Positions 30,329 to 32,685 of a stretch of 32,685 nucleotides of DNA are shown in pieces. The DNA comes from Plakobranchus ocellatus (taxonomy: Eukaryota > Mollusca > Gastropoda > Plakobranchidae): NCBI GenBank assembly GCA_019648995.1, contig BLXT01007705.1:2182936-2215620 (forward strand), given 5' to 3'. A model generated the notes under the pieces. That model ran no database searches and had not been told where the DNA came from. It saw nothing but the letters and a program-made list of their open reading frames with translations. The position numbers and the translations under genes were made by a program. Each line of letters begins with the position of its first letter. Positions within the stretch are counted from its first letter, which is position 1.

Positions 30329-30678
30329 TTTCAGACAATTGGTAAAATCGTTTGTTTTAAATCTAGTACTGTGACTGGATATATTTCTGCTAAAAACGTA
30401 AGAAATCATCTTGGGAATTTATAATAACACCAGCTACCGTCCTTCACTTTTTCACATGATTGTATGTGTGTTTGGTGAAAAGAGAGAAAAGGAAAGTAGA
30501 CCCGACCAAAACATCCGGTCCTGACACCGGGAGGCAAGTCGGACCACTCTCAAGTTATAATAATTATCTTCATTGTCTCCCTTCTTAAGAAGCTCTTGCA
30601 CTGTCATAAAAAATAATGTTCTTTTATTGCCTTGTTGCCGCGCAACGTCACGACTGGCCATCACCTGGTTTCCGGGCT
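30329..30678. promoter_or_regulatory. Candidate ABCB8 5' UTR and promoter, possibly bidirectional
   Basis: Directly upstream of the proposed start exon. CpG dinucleotides, rare elsewhere in the window, cluster at about 30500-30760 (for example ccgcgcaacgtcacgac, which also holds a CRE-like acgtca). No TATA box was identified. The position and base composition suggest a housekeeping-type promoter; this is inference. Confidence 0.4.
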
Positions 30679-30804
30679 ATGAGCCAGTTAGACGTTACTG
30701 CATTTTTTGTCGAAACACTAGACCAGCATGTCAGCGATTTAGCTCGTCGTTTCGAAAACAGCTTTGTAAAAAAAAACATCGGAAGCTATTGCAATTCAAC
30801 TTGA
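30679..30804 (+). CDS. Possible first coding exon of a divergent gene (unrecognised)
   Basis: An ATG just past the CpG-rich patch opens 41 codons starting MSQLDVTAFFVETLDQHVSD and LARRFENSFVKKN. The composition is more protein-like than the other short frames here. It begins head-to-head with ABCB8 about 350 bp away. A GT follows ENSF (gtaaaa), so the true exon could end there. I do not recognise the protein; chance remains a real possibility. Confidence 0.25.
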   Translation: MSQLDVTAFFVETLDQHVSDLARRFENSFVKKNIGSYCNST

Positions 30805-31793
30805 GATACCCTAGGCTAGATTTAGAAACATGAATTAGAGAGCAGGGTTAGTTTTTTATTGCTTAATTTGATGCGTTTTAACAGTATTATCGAAAATGGA
30901 ACTAGTCGGCCTAGCAAGCAACCGTAGATCTTACCTCAAAACTTTAAAACCTTATCATATATCGTCGAAAAACTTTAGAGTCAATGAGCAATCAAAATAG
31001 ACGAATCAATCTGTGCATTAAGCGATCAAAATTTTTTAGCTTTTAATTTTCTATCTAGTCTGAGTCTTTTTTTATGTAGATCTAATACAAACACCTCAGT
31101 AGCCTTGACCGACCAACAGTTAGTGGTGGCTAGCGTCACTATTCAAGTTAGGAAAAAAAAACACCTAAAAATAATCTTGTGCATCAAGGCAATTAATGGA
31201 ATAATCATGGAGCTTTTAGATTTAGGTCCCCTGGAAATTACAATTATTTTTTGTGTTAAGCACTAAACGTTACTAAATATAAAAGTTTTTATATTTTCGG
31301 GGAAGACATTGCCAAACTCTCTTTCAGCAGTATCGGTTGCATTGAGCCTACGTTTTAGCACACCGTTTCCATGTCTCCAGTGGTATCAGTCTACCAAATC
31401 TTCCCTGATTGTTTGATGTTACTACTTGCCTGATGATTTTATTTTGGGGATATTGGATCAATCCAACATCTTGTCCCTATATTGTAAAGTTTTTATTTTT
31501 ACCATATATGTAAGCCTATTATACTCGCATTCTTTGTTGTGAAGGATACAACTGTAGCAGAGCTATTTATTTCCTGACCGTTTTATTATTATTACTATTA
31601 TTATTTTTTTCTTTTTACGTTAATTTATCTAATTCTAACCCTATATCTCAGAGAGAGTTTTATACAGTCAGAGGTTAGATTATTCTATGCAGGCTTACAT
31701 AAAGGAAGGGAAATCTTCGCCGGAAGAAAACTTTCGAAAGAAAGAGGAAAAGAATAAAAGATTTTGACAACTAATTGACATTTTATTTAGGCC

Positions 31794-31796
31794 TAT

Positions 31797-31831
<35 letters not shown>
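31794..31831. repeat. (TTTA)n microsatellite
   Basis: About nine copies of TTTA/ATTT. Confidence 0.95.
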
Positions 31832-32071
31832 GGAAGAGATCTAGATTTTAAATGTACGTGAAGGCTGATTTCGATCCCTTTTCCCGTTTTCTAGACTTGT
31901 ATACACGCATATATATATATTTATAGTATATAGTATAGTATTTCTAGTTTGTTTTACGTCCCCTAAGCTTTTACGGAAAACTTATTCGGGGACAAAAGCG
32001 GCATTGATAGGAGACAACAGAGTAAGAGGAGGCAAGAAAAAGATAGAATGATCCCTAGTCTATTCTACGTC

Positions 32072-32092
32072 CATATATATTTATACATATAC

Positions 32093-32144
<52 letters not shown>

Positions 32145-32146
32145 AG
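32072..32146. repeat. (AT)n/(ACATAT)n microsatellite
   Basis: Alternating AT with a few ACATAT units; likely polymorphic. Confidence 0.95.
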
Positions 32147-32283
32147 ATTATCTAGATCAATAATATATATCAATTGGCATTCTACAGTGCTAATCATAGA
32201 TACTGCTTTCGCCGATTGTGCCTTTGTAAGAATTTATGATGCATTAAAATGCGTACCGTTCCAGCAGCCTAACTTTGCTTTAA

Positions 32284-32604
32284 TACGAGGGATGTCCGAA
32301 AAGAAACAGGAAAAGGGGCATAACTCAAAGAGTTTTGATCAGATAAATTTGAAACTCACACAGATTGAAGTTCACTCTTCCACTACTTCTCAACGTAATC
32401 CTCGTGGAGATCGATACATTTTTGCCAGCGCGACAGCAGCGAATTGATACCCACTCGAAAGAAATCAACGTCAAGATTATCAAACCAATTCCTCAATTCA
32501 CTGATGAGGTCATCTTCTGTCTCGAAAGCCATGCCTCCTAAATGGCGCTTCAAGGGTCCAAACAAATGAAAGTCAGAGGGTGCCAGGTCTGGACTGTGGG
32601 CAGA
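32284..32604 (-). mobile_element. Second mariner-family remnant (3' end)
   Basis: A TA at 32284-32285 followed by cgagggatgtccgaaaag, a classic mariner terminal inverted repeat, then about 97 bp and the end of a transposase frame on the minus strand. It is a different lineage from the element at 28.3 kb (distinct terminal repeat and protein). The rest of the element is absent or displaced at the microsatellite to the right, and the window ends there. Confidence 0.88.
32383..32604 (-). pseudogene. Mariner transposase C-terminal fragment
   Basis: About 73 residues ending in TAG: SPDLAPSDFHLFGPLKRHLG and on to LHEDYVEK. The third catalytic Asp (in LAPSD) is present. Upstream of Ser-Ala-His the frame turns into a Ser/Leu/Tyr run encoded by a microsatellite, so the N-terminal three quarters, with the other catalytic residues, is missing. 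Confidence 0.88.
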
Positions 32605-32605
32605 G

Positions 32606-32662
32606 AGGTATAGATAGAGAGAAAGAGAGAGAGAGATGTAGACAGAGGAAGAGAGAAATGTA
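32606..32662. repeat. (GA)n microsatellite abutting the mariner fragment
   Basis: gatagagagaaagagagagag-type repeat, exactly where the transposase homology stops. Confidence 0.9.
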
Positions 32663-32685
32663 CCGAGCCCGACATCCATATCAAG

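Larger units (their letters stand above)
30805..32283. other. Repeat-rich flank, no gene recognised
   Basis: AT-rich sequence with simple repeats listed separately and scattered AGATCT motifs. If the divergent frame is real its introns would lie here, but no further exon could be seen. Confidence 0.5.

Noticed and set aside
30452..30664. 70-codon minus-strand frame as the ABCB8 N-terminus
   Set aside because: It ends at a stop without a good phase 2 donor and contains acidic stretches unlike a presequence; the 30282-30328 exon fits better.

Overview
The window is animal (metazoan) nuclear DNA: AT-rich, with GT-AG introns, simple repeats and several transposon fossils. A gastropod mollusc is my best guess, from the style of the mariner and LINE coding remnants and the many TCTAGA/AGATCT repeats. 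That is inference; the sequence alone does not prove the species group.

One gene dominates. A complete ABCB8-type mitochondrial half ABC transporter runs on the minus strand from about 30.33 kb (start) to 3.01 kb (stop). I could join sixteen coding exons with consistent phases and canonical splice sites into an open frame of 724 codons plus stop. It has a basic, serine-rich N-terminus lacking acidic residues, one transmembrane domain and one nucleotide-binding domain with every core motif present. Several exons (5, 7, 9, 12, 15, 16 and probably 1) are too short to show up as open frames and were found from splice sites, phase and family conservation.

Layout from left to right: 1-3.0 kb is 3' flank/UTR with a GATA/GA microsatellite. 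3.0-8.7 kb holds exons 16-10, with a 146-bp tandem array in intron 10. 8.7-12.9 kb is intron 9, with an LTR-like promoter/poly(A) module and a 31-bp satellite interrupted by an assembly gap. 12.9-16.8 kb holds exons 9-5. 16.8-20.9 kb is intron 4, with a nested inverted-repeat family and a 5'-truncated LINE with target-site duplication. 21.0-22.1 kb is a 60-bp array in intron 3, split by a MITE-like insertion. 22.5-26.6 kb holds exons 3 and 2. 26.6-30.3 kb is intron 1, with a nearly full-length but dead mariner. 30.3-30.8 kb is a CpG-containing, possibly bidirectional 5' region. 30.8-32.7 kb is repeat-rich flank ending in a second mariner remnant.

The most notable observation is that two separate intronic tandem arrays appear to be seeded at exon-intron junctions of the same gene. 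One carries copies of the 3' end of exon 10 with its splice donor. The other carries copies of the exon 4 splice-acceptor junction. The intron therefore holds serial decoy splice sites. I see no new multi-gene system here.
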